DNA of 64,000 nucleotides from Pinus tabuliformis (Eukaryota > Streptophyta > Pinopsida > Pinales > Pinaceae), in the NCBI GenBank assembly GCA_031772625.1, contig CM062816.1, forward strand, positions 1,667,071,385-1,667,135,384, given 5' to 3'. Positions 46,400-59,339 of the stretch are shown here, piece after piece (position 1 is the stretch's first letter; each line of letters opens with the position of its first letter). The translations under genes and the position numbers were made by a program. The notes under the pieces are model-generated. The model did not search any database. It had not been told where the DNA came from and was given only the letters and a program-made list of their open reading frames with translations.

Positions 46400-47490
46400 T
46401 TGTCTGATGCATTAAACTTCTTAGATGGCACTGCATTCTCTTTACTACCTATACCTTGAGGTATTGCTTGCTTCTTGTCCCATTTTCCTTTTTTCTTTGC
46501 ATTACCTTTCCAGTCTGGTTTAGTCTCAAACTTGCGCTTTGATTGTTCATATCAATGCTTTAGCTTTTGGATGGCCTCCTTCAATGATCTAGGCTCATTG
46601 AAATCAATCCTATCTTTGAATGCCATTGGTAACCCACTAGTGAATCTATGAATCTTGGCCTTCTCCTCCTTGAGGTAGGGCACATACCTCAGTAGCTCCA
46701 AGAATTTGCTAGTGTACTCATCATCTGTCATAGATCCCATCTTTAGCTCATAGAATTCCTTTGCCCTGTCATCAAAGTATCTCTCCGATAGATACTTCTT
46801 GAATAGCCACTCAAACTCACTCCAAGTCAAGTATTCCTCATGTATACCTCTGATATTCTTCACATATTCCCACCAAATGTTTGCTTTACCTTTGAGACTG
46901 AATGTAGCTATTTTGGCTTTCATGTTCTCTAAATAGTCATGCAACTTGAATAACTTCCTCATACCAAGAAACCATGCCTCTGTATCCTGCTATTTATTCA
47001 CCTCTCCATCAAATGTGGGTGGCTTTGATTTCTTAAACTCATCTGGCAGGTATCCCCTATCACTCCTATAAGGATGATAACGATGAAGATCATAGTTCCA
47101 ATTTAAATCAGAACTAGAATAGTACCTATGTCTATCCCCGCTCCTATTCAGAGTGTCCAACGATCTACCATCTCTCACTGTGTCATCTCTATCCAAACTG
47201 TGACCACCATGCGACCTACTGCCATATGCCCCATTATTTTTGTCTTCATGTTCATGATTGATCTGAAGTGGTCCCTATAGCTATAAATCTGACAAACTCT
47301 AAAGTATCATTGCATTTACCTCTGCTAGCTTCTCTTGTGCCTGTATGATTTTGTCATTATCTGCCTTACAACACGTTATTTCTTCCTTTAATCTCCTTAG
47401 TGTATCTACCAAATTGAAATAATTTGCAACACCATTCTGCTCATTTGATTCATAGGGAGAGTCTTTGTAGTCTACCATGTTGCTAGCCAT
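46400..47490 (-). pseudogene. Element A gag relic
   Basis: Begins at MASNMVDYKD (47490). Gag core in 46962-46552: AKIATFSLKGKANIWWEYV, LTWSEFEWLFKKYLSERYF, FYELKMGSMTDDEYTSKF, LPMAFKDRIDF. A coiled segment (VDTLRRLKEEITCCKADND) precedes it. TAG at 46990-46992 and further stops interrupt it. The matching order of motifs supports a Ty3/gypsy gag. K-rich sequence after the core leads to a degraded zinc knuckle. Confidence 0.9.
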
Positions 47491-48132
47491 TTGATATTTC
47501 TTCCTGCAAGTTATATCATGGCAACTAAACCAAATCACAATAAACCAATGTACCTTAGTATAGCTCAAGGAGGATACTTTGTCTACAAGATCAGCAAATC
47601 AACATGATACATGTATAACATAATCATGATAACATATAGAAACGTAACACATAAGCATATATTCATGCAACCATAATTCTAGCTAGGGTCCAATCATCAA
47701 TGCATGACCTTATCAACAATGCATACCACGGCCTCATGCATGACAAAAACCATTACATCATTGTACACTTGACCACATGCAAACCTTAACATGCATACGC
47801 AATGTGTAATCAACCACACACATGCATAAAGTCATATAATCAGGCATAATCGAACAATACTTGAAACCAAGCTTACAAGAATGATACATGTAACCAAGCA
47901 TACAAGAATGATACATGTAAGTGACATATAACGACATGTAACCAGTCATACACTCATGGTGATGCATCCTACAACAACACCATCCACTTCCACATGGCGA
48001 CATCACTACAACCATGATTAACACCATGCAAATTCAAAAAGCACATGGAATACAAGCATAAGAGACACACATGCAACCAAAATGAATGCATGAAAAACAC
48101 ACACATCCCATCCAATCCAAGGAATGAACCAT
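47491..48132 (-). other. Element A 5' leader
   Basis: Non-coding, with CAT-rich repeats such as ACAAGAATGATACATGTAA occurring twice (47876-47920). No gene. Confidence 0.6.
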
Positions 48133-48144
48133 GCTCTGATACCA
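48133..48144 (-). other. Element A primer binding site
   Basis: Exact TGGTATCAGAGC on the minus strand, three bases inside the LTR. Complementary to plant tRNA-iMet. Confidence 0.93.
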
Positions 48145-48147
48145 CTC

Positions 48148-50179
48148 TGTAATACCCTCCTCTCACATCTACCCAAGCAACCGACCAGGCGGAGTAAACA
48201 TGTGACAAGAGGTCTCTATGATATGATTTGACCTCCTAAATCACGTTAAGGAAGTGGAACCAATGGAAACACACCATACGGACCTTCAACATCAACATTA
48301 GGACCCTCAAGAACCAACCCAACCTTTCTACCAACCAGCCCCTAGGTCCCACTGACATTTTGGACCACTTGACCCCCAGACGCTCCCATGCTATAGGTCT
48401 ACCAGCATCCAAGAGGCTCTTAACACTCTCATGATAGGGCATGCGAGCGTCCAAGGACTGTTTTTCTCATTTTTGTGCCAGCATCCCCGGGATTTGAACC
48501 ATGTTCTCAAGCCGAGAGCCCAGGTCACTAGCTAGAATTGAATGACACCTTCAGAACAATAAGATAACAAGGAAATGACAACATAATTGCAATTAGTTTA
48601 ATAATACCTTGATTGGACCCCAACTAGCCATGACAAACATTTCTTCAAACATATCATGAATATGTAATCTACAAGTGTAAATAACATATCTGAGCATAGG
48701 AGTCTCATACTTAGATGAGAATCGCTAAGAGGCATTGATGCCTCAACATATTAGCTACCATTTCATCCATTAGGTAATAGATACATTGTTCATTCATTTG
48801 CAAGTAAGAACTTGATGAGAGCCATACATAGCTACTTTCATAAAACACATACTTAACCAGCATAATAGCAACATAAATGCTAATGAAATCACATCCATAT
48901 GATTCACATATAAACTAGTATAATACTCATAGAAATACAAGGAGAAATAACCTTATATTGATGATGCAAAATCCAAACCTAGGATGGGACTTCCATGTTC
49001 CACCTGACCATTGAATGGCTAAGACAAATCTCTCTTTAGCCATTCACCCCCGTGCCATATTCCAAGCATGAATGTGGGATATCATAGAATACATCAATCC
49101 AAAACCATCTAGGGCTTTCAAAGGCCATCCACCTCAACCCATCAAACAGTGATTCCATCTCATGGCCAGACATCACAAAACCATCATCAGATTGGTCTTT
49201 ATCTAAACCTTCGAGGGCTTTAGAGCGTTTGTCCAACCAAGGCTTCTAGGACTGGTAACACAACCCACAACTTATTCCCGGCTTCCAGAGCATTTGACCA
49301 ACCATGGCTTCTAGGACTAGTAACTCAACCCACCAAGGGCTTCCAAAGCATTTATCCAACCAAGGATTCCAGGACTAGTAACTCAACCCAAGTTGTTACA
49401 GGGTTTCTAGAGTGTTTGTCCAACTAGGCCTTGCAGGACTAGTAACTCAACCCAAGCTAAGGAAACATGAGAACTAACCAAAACAAAACAAGGAAATAAA
49501 CCCACAATCTACATGGCTATCCAGGAAATGGAAAGGCTAGGAAATCCATTGTCAATCTAGGTAATCCTCCATGCTAGTGACAGATCATGACCAATAATCC
49601 ATATGCATATGTGATGCATGCCGGAACTAGTGAGGAAAACATACATGAAACTCGGTACCTACAAGCCAAATCGATTGTAGTTGTTGATTCTGATGCCCTC
49701 TTGCGCTTTCCTGCTCAACCTTTTCTTTCTTTCTCCAAAAATCCAAGTATGCCACACCCTCCAAGAGTTCTCCAAGAAAAATCTAAATATCCAAGAGTAT
49801 GTGAGAGAGAGAGAATAATGAGAGAGCTCCAAAACTGATCTGAAAAAAGGTTACAACTGATCCTCATAAGCCTTTTTATGAATCAGGCCTCTATTTTCTT
49901 CATTTTCAATTATTTTCCTTCTATTTCCTCCTCACATGGAACCTGTGACCTTTCACCTCCCTTTTCTCCTAATTTCCATTATTTTCATAAATAAGTGTGC
50001 CAAAAATGTCATTTTCCTTTCCAAAGCCTTAGCCATTTCCTTTTCCAATTTCCTTAGCCATTAATAACCAAATGAACACCCACACTAGGATGTCTTTCCC
50101 AACATTCAGCTTGGAATAAGTGTTCCATCAACCATGGTTATTATTTTTATTACATGGAATTTTCACTAGGGTTGTTACA
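48148..50179 (-). repeat. Element A 5' LTR
   Basis: 2032 bp, TGTAATACCC...GTTACA, matching 9445-11473. Confidence 0.92.
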
Positions 50180-52198
50180 AATGTCATCTTCTTGTTGATA
50201 TTGGCCTTCTTGCATCCATCATGTAAATTTAACAGCCTCATCCTCATTATTAACATGATTACATTCCTTCCTTGCATGAGCTAGGATTTCTTCTTTTAGC
50301 GGATAATTGAGGTATATCTCTAGGGCTTTATCCTCAAACCCTAGGGATTCCTTATCCTTCAAGATTAATATAAGATTTACAAACCCTAGGGTTATCATAT
50401 CTTCCAAGAAGATAACATAACATAGGAATTATGATTTCTCTTCTCAGCTCCCTCTAGTTCTGGAGCAACTAAATTCAAGTTGATCATGTCTCATATACTT
50501 GAAGGAAATTCGTCATCTAGCAACAGTTATACCCAAGCAATGGCATCTAGCAACAATACTAGCAGTATGTCCAAGGCATCTTATGCATACTTTTCCTTAG
50601 ACATATATTTTAGGCCCTCTAGGGTTTTACAAAACCCTATGTTTATCAGGTCTTCCAAGAATGAGAGAGGCTCTCATCACAATTCCCTCTGTATATCTCA
50701 AGCAGTAAATACAAGACGTTCTTAAAAAGGACTATAGTAATATTTCACAGGCATTGTCATAATTTATTCAATATTCAACATAATTATTTGAAGCTACCCA
50801 AATAGGTCTACCTTAGATTTCTAGAGGTGTGTTTTATTTCATGTTATCTCAGTCAAACTCTTTCATTCTTCATTTCTAGCATTGTGAAGGAACAATATCT
50901 TTTAGAACATTTGAAATCAATGTTGCTTTCTAGAAACACCTTTGATTCATACAAAAATATACGTGGTATTAGAGAGTTAGATATCAACAACTTCAATATT
51001 TCTTCCTTTGAAACAAGCGAAATATTTCTTCAATCCAATATGATTTGGGACTTATTATGTCTTTGATCCATAATCCAAAAAAATTATACTACAGAACCGT
51101 GGATGTACAACATGTGCAATGACTATGATATTGTTCAAGAAAAGTGTCATCTTGAAGCATTCAGGAACATCAATGAACAACAACAACAATGATGTCAATT
51201 CCAACATCCTTAAATTCGTCCTTATTTCCCAACATCTCTTGGCACCATATAAAGATAATCATATTTCAAACACAACCAAGATGAGTGGATTAAAATCAGA
51301 AGTACAAGTTAAAGTTTTCATAGAGGCATATCTTCAAATTGATCGCATGAGAATAACTTTCATATACTTCAAAACATTCAACAATTGAACCAAAAATATC
51401 AATAAGGAGTCTTCCAAGAGAAAGAAAACTATCTTCTTAGTAAACTCCACGTCCTTGTCATTATTCCCATAAGGTGCATGCTTGGAATCAAATATGGATT
51501 TCACCATCAAACATATCTCTAATTACAAATGCATCAATAACTTGGCATCATACCAATGATCATAAATGTTCAAAACTTGTTTTATTTGAACAATCATAGA
51601 AATTTGAGCAAGGTCACCATTGTTGTAAATCCTTGAGAAAATTAGATCAATTAATATTGATTATCTTGTATAGTGCCTTCCGTAGTCATAGTGCAAACAA
51701 ATTTATTATGTCTTATGCAAAAATAATTTTCCACACTTTTTCCAGTGATATTTCAAAGTTCTTCTTGCTACAGTTTATGTTTCCTTGATTCTTCTAAGGT
51801 TTCACAAATAGACGTCAAAAATGGATTATGGTATTTTCTTCTAGCAATGTAAATCTCAAATTGAAACTTCGTCTTGTCTATGATCATTCGTTCCATATGA
51901 GATGGAATTCAACTTTAAACAAGGGGTTTGGTCCTTGATCGAACTTTATGAGGCAAACCTGACTTTCTCAGCACCCTACAACCAGTTTCTAAGGCCTTTT
52001 TTTCCTTTCTAAAATTCGGACTAAGGCCTTTCGTCCTTCTGAGAATTTTGGTCCTAATTTGAGAGCCCTTATCTAGGGTTTTCAATAGAAACTCATATTA
52101 GATTACTTCTATGGTAGACTTCTTATAGAGATTAGTGATTGTGGATTCTTTTTCCATTCAAAGCAAGCTTGACTTGGCTAGGTTTCTCTTATACCATA
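50180..52198 (-). pseudogene. Element E 5' internal region, degraded
   Basis: Should hold gag and the first part of pol of the copia element. No motif can be read with confidence. AACAACAACAA-type and GCAACAATAC runs occur (50515-50560, 51175-51195). Plus-strand ORFs here are short and show no domain. Confidence 0.4.
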
Positions 52199-52210
52199 GA
52201 TCTAATACCA
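52199..52210 (-). other. Element E primer binding site
   Basis: TGGTATTAGATC on the minus strand directly against the LTR start. Two differences from TGGTATCAGAGC. Confidence 0.75.
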
Positions 52211-53047
52211 TGTTGATTTTTCAAGGATCTCCTAAGATGATAATTAATTCTTATGATTTCTTAATTTAATATTTATTTCATTCACATTCATCATAGAGTA
52301 ATTGCACAAAATATCTAAACAAAATTCCAGTAGGATCATAAAGAGACAACCAAACAAGAGATACAAGAGTTTACTCTAGGAACACCCACATGGGGGAAAT
52401 CCCAACAAAATTTTCTTAGAGAAATCATCAAGTTCAACAAAGATACATCAAGTCAAACACAACCCTTGGTGACACCTTATCATGCTTCCCTTTGGACAAG
52501 TCAATCTGATGTCCAAATAATTCAACCTAGTCTACCTAGAATTCGACCACCTATCTCCTTCAGAATTTGTCTTATTCTCTCTACCTTAGGAACTAGGCCT
52601 TCTACCTCATAAATTAGGTCTTCTCATGAACTCAGTCTTCCACATAGAATAGGTATATCCAGGAGCTCAATCTTCCACAGAGAATTAATTTCACATAACT
52701 AGAAGAAGATTGATCCATAATGTGCCTCAGATGTGATATGAAATGTGCCTCAGGTGATCCGAACTAAGCCTATAAAATGATCTTAATATCTGCTCAATGG
52801 AGGAGGATAAATGTCCCATTTATAGTGAATGGATGAATCCAAATATACGTGTCCCTTGGGGCTTGTTGACATGATTTTTCCTCGAGGGCTGACTTGCCAT
52901 TTAGAGGACATAAAATTTGATTTTTCAAAGATTGAATTTTCCCTCTTTTGAAATTGACATGAAGAACATGTCTTAATTTATCATAACATATATTAAAAGC
53001 GCTAAAACATTATTTATGAGGACCGACCATAGCTACACAATTCAACA
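52211..53047 (-). repeat. Element E 5' LTR
   Basis: 837 bp, TGTTGA...TCAACA, collinear with 6448-7281. Confidence 0.85.
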
Positions 53048-56000
53048 ACCTAGATGTCAAGACCCTATTTTTGTTTTTTTCTTTATTTCCTCCCTACATT
53101 TCACTTATTGAGAATGTTATAGTTCCAATAAACAAACCTTAGAACTTATAAACTTACATAGCATCCTTATATGCTAAGTTGTAAGCTGTATTTTCTATCT
53201 ATCACTAAAAGCTTCTATTACTTCTATAAATTAGTTTTATGTACAATGTTTTTTTATGAAGCAACGAAATATTTCCTTTGTTCTTCAATTTTATTAATCT
53301 CTTAGGTAAGAGGTTTTTAGATCTTAGAATTTGATTTGTGAGTGATTTTGCACTCCACATTATTTGGATTCTTTATCAATTAATTAAAAAAATGATAAAT
53401 CTAAATTTTGTTTCGTTTATTGGTTACTAAATTTATCATAAGAAAACAATGTTTGATTTAGATTCATTGTTATTAAATTAGCCCAATAAAAAAATAATAA
53501 GTTTTATTTGGGTTTTCTAATTTGTAATTCAATCGTATCAATAATTATGTTTTTTAAAATAAATAATTTGATCGCCCTGGCTCTGAAATCGTGTACGTGA
53601 TGGACGGAAAAATGGGTACCCAAAGGTTTTATGTCCGTCGTGACCAAAGTTTGAGAAGTAAAGGTTGTGGAAAAGATCAAGGAAGTGGGATGTTACATTA
53701 TTGAATAAAAAGTTAATTAAAATATGAGATCAAATAACAAATTAAATCTAGGGATTGATAGTGGGTTTGTGCTTGGTAGTTTTTCTATTATTTTAAACAA
53801 AATATAAAATGAAAATACCATGATGAATGAAATTAATGATTGGATGCAGATTTTTATTTCATTAGGTAATAAATGTAATTATTTTATAAATGAAAATATA
53901 ATGATAAATGAGATTAATGATGTGATTTATATTTTTGTCTTTATATTTAGTGAACCGGAGAATATTTTTATCTAGAATATTTTGTAAAGAAGATGGAAGT
54001 CTAATTCGAAACAAATTCCCCTTTGCATTAATTTTAGAGATGTTGAATTTAGTAGTGTTAATAAGTAATTTAATTTATAGTTTTATCTTATTTTATGTAT
54101 ATTTATAAGAAATAATACATATTTTTAAGTTATACAATATGACATCAAAATATTTTATAGATCATTATTAGTAAAGAGGGTAAAGTAGACTTATAAAAAA
54201 TTTACGATAAAAATAATGAATTTTGACTAATTTAAATGTAATAATTTTAAAAAATATTATATTTTTAATTTAAAAATTTAATAAATATAAAAATTAAATT
54301 TTTAATTATTATATTTATATAATTCAATATAAAATAATATAATTATAAATTTAACATTTTGATATTTATACAAATGTAATTTAAAATGAAAAAATAAGAT
54401 ATTAAAATATAAATTTTAAATAATTTATATTGTAAAATTATTTTATTTTAAATTGTATTTTCTCTCTAAATTAACCACCCTAAGATTAACTATTCATGAC
54501 CATGGTTTAATGAGAATATCATTTTTATAATAATCCTGGTATTGACTACTCATGAGTTTAAGGGGTATATTTTATTTTTAAGGAACTCGTCAAATTTGAG
54601 GTTGATGGTTTTTTTTGAATTAGTATAATGAGTATAATTTGAGGTTGATTTTTTTATTTATTTATTTTATTTTAATAAAACAACAAAAATATGATATTTT
54701 TTTAATAAATTAATTAATAAAGAATATGATTTGAGTTAATTGTTTTTGTATTTTTTAAATAAAATTTAATTTTTAAATAAATTAAAAATTAAATTAAATT
54801 TAAAAAAAAAAATTAATAAAAGTTAAATTGTGTATAAACATTTATGAATTATTTATATTAAATATTTATATTATTTATATTTACTTTCAAAGCAGATTAA
54901 ATGAAAAAATTAAAATAATTATATTTTATTAATTTTAAAAATAAATATTATAAATTTAAAATATATAAATTTAATTAAGGAAACCTAAAAAAAATATTGT
55001 AATTATAATGCAAATTAAATACAAATCAATGTCCATATATAATTACAATGTAAATTAAATACAAAATCAATGCACTTCACATTAAAAAGATTTACCAAAT
55101 TAATGCTTGTGAAATTGACAAGTTATAATAGAGTGTAAATTTTTCTAAACTCCCACCTAAATTATCCTACTTAAAACAATTATATTTATAAATATTTTTT
55201 ATTAATTATAAACCATAATTTTGAATAATAAATTAAAATTAATAATAATATTTCCATTAAAAAAATTGATAAATTGTTTCTAAAGAAAATAAAATAATGT
55301 TATTTCATTTCATAATATTACACAATTTTAAAATAAATGTACGAAACCATTTTAAAATAAAATAAATGATTCACTTTTCCTAGATGCTCATCAAAATTGT
55401 TTATAGGTTAAAATTGAATAGTATAATGTTTGAGTTGGACTTTTTTGGTTAATTTTAATTAAAATCTCATAAAAATTTTTAAAAATTTGAGTTTAAATTG
55501 TTTAATTCCTATAATTCTAGTGCTCCAAATATTTATGCATTCAAAAATGTATTTTAAACAATAAAAAATCTTAAAATTATATGTTAAATTTTAATAAATT
55601 TCCGCAAAAAAAAAAAAAAAAACTATTTTTTATATAAATTAGACTACCTCTAGACTCCAAAATATATTTATATTTAAAAAAATATTAATATGAAACTAGA
55701 CTTCAAAATAGATATACATGTGTGAGGTAAGAATAACGTGTAACTGGTGTCATAATATGGATGATAAAGAGAATCAAAATTCGTAGAAAATGAATTAGTA
55801 AATATCTGTGGAAGCAATAATCTCGAAGACTTATCACATTATTTATAGTCATAGTTTCAATCAATCACATAGTTTATTGGCCTAGTTTCAAACTTTCAAA
55901 GTCAGATTATTGAGGGAGCGGAAGAATTCATTATTTTCAAAGTTCGATTCAATTTTGAGCGTCACGTGGCAATTTGCTCACGTAAGGTCTGGATAAATGG

Positions 56001-56054
56001 GCATCGAAAATATTATTATTTTAGTCAAACGATATTATATTATATATAGCACTT
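53048..56054. other. AT-rich intergenic sequence
   Basis: No gene seen. 54100-55650 is extremely AT-rich, with a run of about 18 A near 55603. Nothing like coding, RNA gene or element ends could be recognised. Confidence 0.6.
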
Positions 56055-56066
56055 TAATATTTTATT

Positions 56067-56246
56067 TTTTTTAATTACATAGTGAATTGGTAATTGCCAA
56101 GCTTAATCTACACCCATAAGAAAGGGGAATCCGTCCCTATAGCCGCCACCATAGCAGGTCATTCTACTCAATGAAATTTGAACTTCGGTCTCCCTGGACT
56201 TTGCCCATGTGACTTATCGTCAAACCACACATCACTGTACTTAAAC
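56067..56246 (-). mobile_element. SINE-like insertion, minus strand, with 12-bp target duplication
   Basis: 180 bases flanked by TAATATTTTATT (56055-56066 and 56247-56258). The left edge is a T run, that is a 3' A tail on the minus strand. On that strand AAGTTCAAATTTC resembles the RNA polymerase III B box and TGGTTTGACGATAAG lies at an A-box-like distance upstream. Tail, long duplication and tRNA-like boxes fit a plant SINE. Confidence 0.6.
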
Positions 56247-56258
56247 TAATATTTTATT

Positions 56259-56933
56259 ACTATTTCATGTATGAGATATTATTGTATGCAGGACCTTAAA
56301 AGATCAAATGGGTCAATCACTGCAATTTTCTTCTTTCCATTAGAACGTGGTTTATAACGAAGACTACGGCCATCCCACATTGAAAATCTGCGTTTTTTAA
56401 AATAAAAAAGAAGGCTGCTTATATATAGTAAGACTGCCATCCAGAATATATCAACTCACACGTTACATATTACATGTCATAATTCATATATAAATTTAGC
56501 AAATTTCCATGGAATGGGAAACTGCCATCGCACAACTAAAGAACAGAACTACAAGTGGGAAGCCGATTGCACATCGATTTATGGATTGCAAATCAAATAA
56601 TTAAAGTGGAACTATGTTGAAAAAGTAAGTTGGTGTGTCCATTTTGTTTTTAAAAATAGAGGGCAGCTAGGATCTATCATGATTTATTCAAAATAGGTGG
56701 CCACTAACCACAAATCTGTCATGATTCACTTACAAAAAGTGGTCATTATTGTTGGTTGTGATTTGAATCACACTCCATTAAATATGGAATCTTTAGATAA
56801 GATTTTTAGTGATCTTATTTATTTTATATGAGAAGTAATGTTTTTGTGTGTTATGTGATTTACAAATTGTGATGTTAATGTAGAAATTGTTGTTTCCTAT
56901 TTATATAAGTTATAATCGTGTCATGTTCTAATC
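56259..56933. other. AT-rich intergenic sequence
   Basis: No gene seen. GCCACT and AAGTGGTCA words repeat near 56690-56750. Confidence 0.5.
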
Positions 56934-57312
56934 ATAATTCCATTTTTCTAAGATCTAAATTCATCAAATTTATAATCTATATCTGATATATATAACTATT
57001 GTGATCATAACTATTGTGATCAATAAAATAATAAAACGTATGATTCCACTTTCTAAAATCTAGATTTATCAAATTTATAATCTATATCTGATATATAACT
57101 ATTGTGATCAATAAAATAATAAAACATAATTATGTGTATAACCATTATGATCTCCTCAAATCATATTTCTAACCCTATTAATTTATTTTATATCTTTAAA
57201 TTTTAAAATGATCAATAAAATAATAAAACGTAATTAATGTGTATAACCATTATGATCTCCTCAAATCATATTTCTAACACTATTAATTTATTTTATATCT
57301 TTAAAATTTAAA
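56934..57312. repeat. Two adjacent tandem duplications (about 105 and 104 bp units)
   Basis: A block with ATCAAATTTATAATCTATAT (first near 56963) is repeated near 57067. A second block with GTGTATAACCATTATGATCT (near 57135) is repeated near 57239. They overlap through the shared ATCAATAAAATAATAAAAC word. The unit lengths of about 104-106 are alike, so one duplication process may explain both. Confidence 0.85.
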
Positions 57313-57957
57313 AACACCTTTCATAGTAGATAACAACACTTGTCTATTGTTAAAGGCGACGAACTTGGCAAGTGTACCAGTTTTATTAAAACATTCTTAC
57401 ATAAAGAAGACTTATTATATTATTGTAACTTTGTAATACCTAACACTGAGGTGCATGCCGCCATACGTAAACACTAAGGAGGAATTTAATTGGGGGATTG
57501 TCAGTAAACTCAACCTTTATCCTAGAAGACGTGAAGGTGTTTTTTTTCATATTATTAAGACGAAAGGGTAGGTATAATATAAAGGCTTACCATAAACTTT
57601 ATGGTGTGACATGGAATAATATAATTAATCTCATTACTAAAAGCTATTCTATAATTATTGTTTTATATAATAATTAAAGTTGTGGTTCTTAAACAATGTA
57701 AAAGGCGTGTAAATGCAGGCAAACATCATTACAGCATTCACCAAATAAAATACATTATAGAAAATATTCCATTTCACTTTTTTAAGGTGTTCAATATACT
57801 ATAGGAAACATTTCATTACATTCTTGAGTATTAAGCGTCAAGAAGCCTCTAGCATTATTTGGCATAATGATAATTTTAAAAGATGTGTTCCATTATGTTG
57901 GACATTTTTTCAAAGATGTGTTTCATTAGGTTGGTATATTGACATTTTCAACCTGAC
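57313..57957. other. Intergenic, no gene seen
   Basis: AT-rich. TTCATTA-type words appear from about 57790 and lead into the next tandem array. Confidence 0.5.
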
Positions 57958-58150
57958 TTTCAAGATGTTTCATTATATTAGAACGCTAACAAATAGGGCA
58001 ATGCCATGAGAAAGTCCAATAAACTCAAGATATGTTTCATTATATTAGAACGGTAACAAATAGGGCAAGGCCATGAGAAAGCCCAATGAGTTTCAAGACA
58101 TATTCCATTATATTAGAACCCTAACAAATAGGGGAAAACCATGAGAAAGC
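57958..58150. repeat. Three tandem copies of a 67-68 bp unit
   Basis: CATTATATTAGAAC is found at 57971, 58038 and 58106, each followed by CTAACAAATAGGG-like and CCATGAGAAAG sequence. Partial older units (GATGTGTTTCATTA) lie just upstream. Confidence 0.92.
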
Positions 58151-59339
58151 CAGAAGCCTCATAGGAACCATCTAATAAATTTGCATTAACATAGAAACTA
58201 TTAATTAAGTTAACAAAAAACCAAACATTACCTGACAAATAAAGTTCTCTTTTAAATTTTTAAATATCGGTAAACATTTGAGGCTGATGACGACGATAAT
58301 TCAGATATTATAAGACAAATTTTATATTTTATTTAATTTATTTTTAAATAAGTTAAAGTTTTTAATGGTCCCTTCATGCTATTCTTCAGCGTATTCAGGC
58401 ATGCCATGAATCCTTTCATCAAAATGACTCTCTGCCAAAGGCGCCTGCTATATGATTCTGAGGGTTTTTGCTCCTGCAAGATGGTTTCAGTCTTTCTGGA
58501 TCTCTGTTCCAAGGCTGGGCCGACTGCTCCTATTTTCTTATGTGTTAATTGTATGTAATCTTTTAATAGGGTTGTTTCTTCAAATGATCGTATAATCTGT
58601 TAGCATCTTTGGTCAAGCGGGCTTTGTAGATGGGATGTATATGTTTTTCCTTTTTAGATATGGAAGATTCGGACTATTTGTATCCAATTTTTGCAAAGGT
58701 TGTTGGGCATTTGGCTCAATCCAACAGCTTATGTATTGAAGATCTTTATATTTTCTTAATATAAATCTATGATGGTTTTTTTCTCTGAAAAAAGTTCTAT
58801 AATCAAGATTCATATCAATTGAGTGGAGATTTAAAAAAGAAATGGGTTTTCCCTATTTGCAACATCACACTGGTAAGCATATCATACTCGTACATATTTT
58901 ATAAGTATTTTTTTATTTAATTTATTTTTAAATAAATTAAAAATTTTAATGGTAATAATCAAGATTCACATCAATTGAGTGGAAATTTTTTAAAGAAATA
59001 TTTTTTTTCGTATGTGCAACATTGTACTTGTAAGCCCATCATACATATTTTATAAGTGATCAAAATTTAAAAGACATATAAAAATATTATTGATATTATT
59101 ATTAAATCATGGAACTTAATATTCTTGATATTATTATTAAATCATGGAACCTATTAATTTGATATTGGATGCATTCAATGATTACAATAATAGATAAAAA
59201 TATTACAAGTCTTAAGAAAACTACCTCTTTATACTTCCACTCTAAATAGTAATGTTGTTTATGCTTTGTGTACCATAATACTTATGGTAGTACATTGTTG
59301 TGTAACTTATTGTAGGGTTTTTGATGTTGAATCTTTTAT
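58151..59339. other. Intergenic, no gene seen
   Basis: AT-rich. ATCAAGATTCA-ATCAATTGAGTGGA occurs twice (near 58802 and 58958), a short dispersed duplication. The ORF at 58376-58558 shows no known motif. Confidence 0.5.

Larger units (their letters stand above)
9445..50179 (-). mobile_element. Element A: Ty3/gypsy chromovirus-like retrotransposon, minus strand, split by element B
   Basis: The two LTRs (9445-11473, 2029 bp; 48148-50179, 2032 bp) share order and orientation. A TGGTATCAGAGC primer site sits three bases inside the right LTR and a polypurine tract sits just inside the left LTR, fixing the minus strand. Gag, protease, RT, RNase H and integrase relics run in order from 47490 down to 42974. 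The last part of pol lies at 11798-11974, on the other side of element B. The flanks AATAT (9440-9444) and AATGT (50180-50184) differ by one transition and look like a slightly decayed 5-bp target duplication. Confidence 0.92.
6448..53047 (-). mobile_element. Element E: Ty1/copia retrotransposon, minus strand, split by element A
   Basis: The outermost shell of the nest. Two same-orientation repeats (6448-7281 and 52211-53047) begin TGTTGA and end TCAACA. A tRNA-iMet-like primer site abuts the right copy and a polypurine tract abuts the left copy, so the element runs on the minus strand. Copia RT and RNase H relics lie at 8010-9345. Removing element A leaves roughly 5.9 kb, a usual size for a plant copia element. 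The flanks GCCTT and ACCTA match at only three of five bases, so the target duplication is eroded or absent. Confidence 0.8.

Noticed and set aside
6443-53052. Target duplication of element E (GCCTT and ACCTA)
   Set aside because: Only three of five bases match, so it cannot be claimed.
58376-58558. Possible short host gene in the intergenic region
   Set aside because: Sixty codons with no motif, no splice partners and no promoter that could be recognised.
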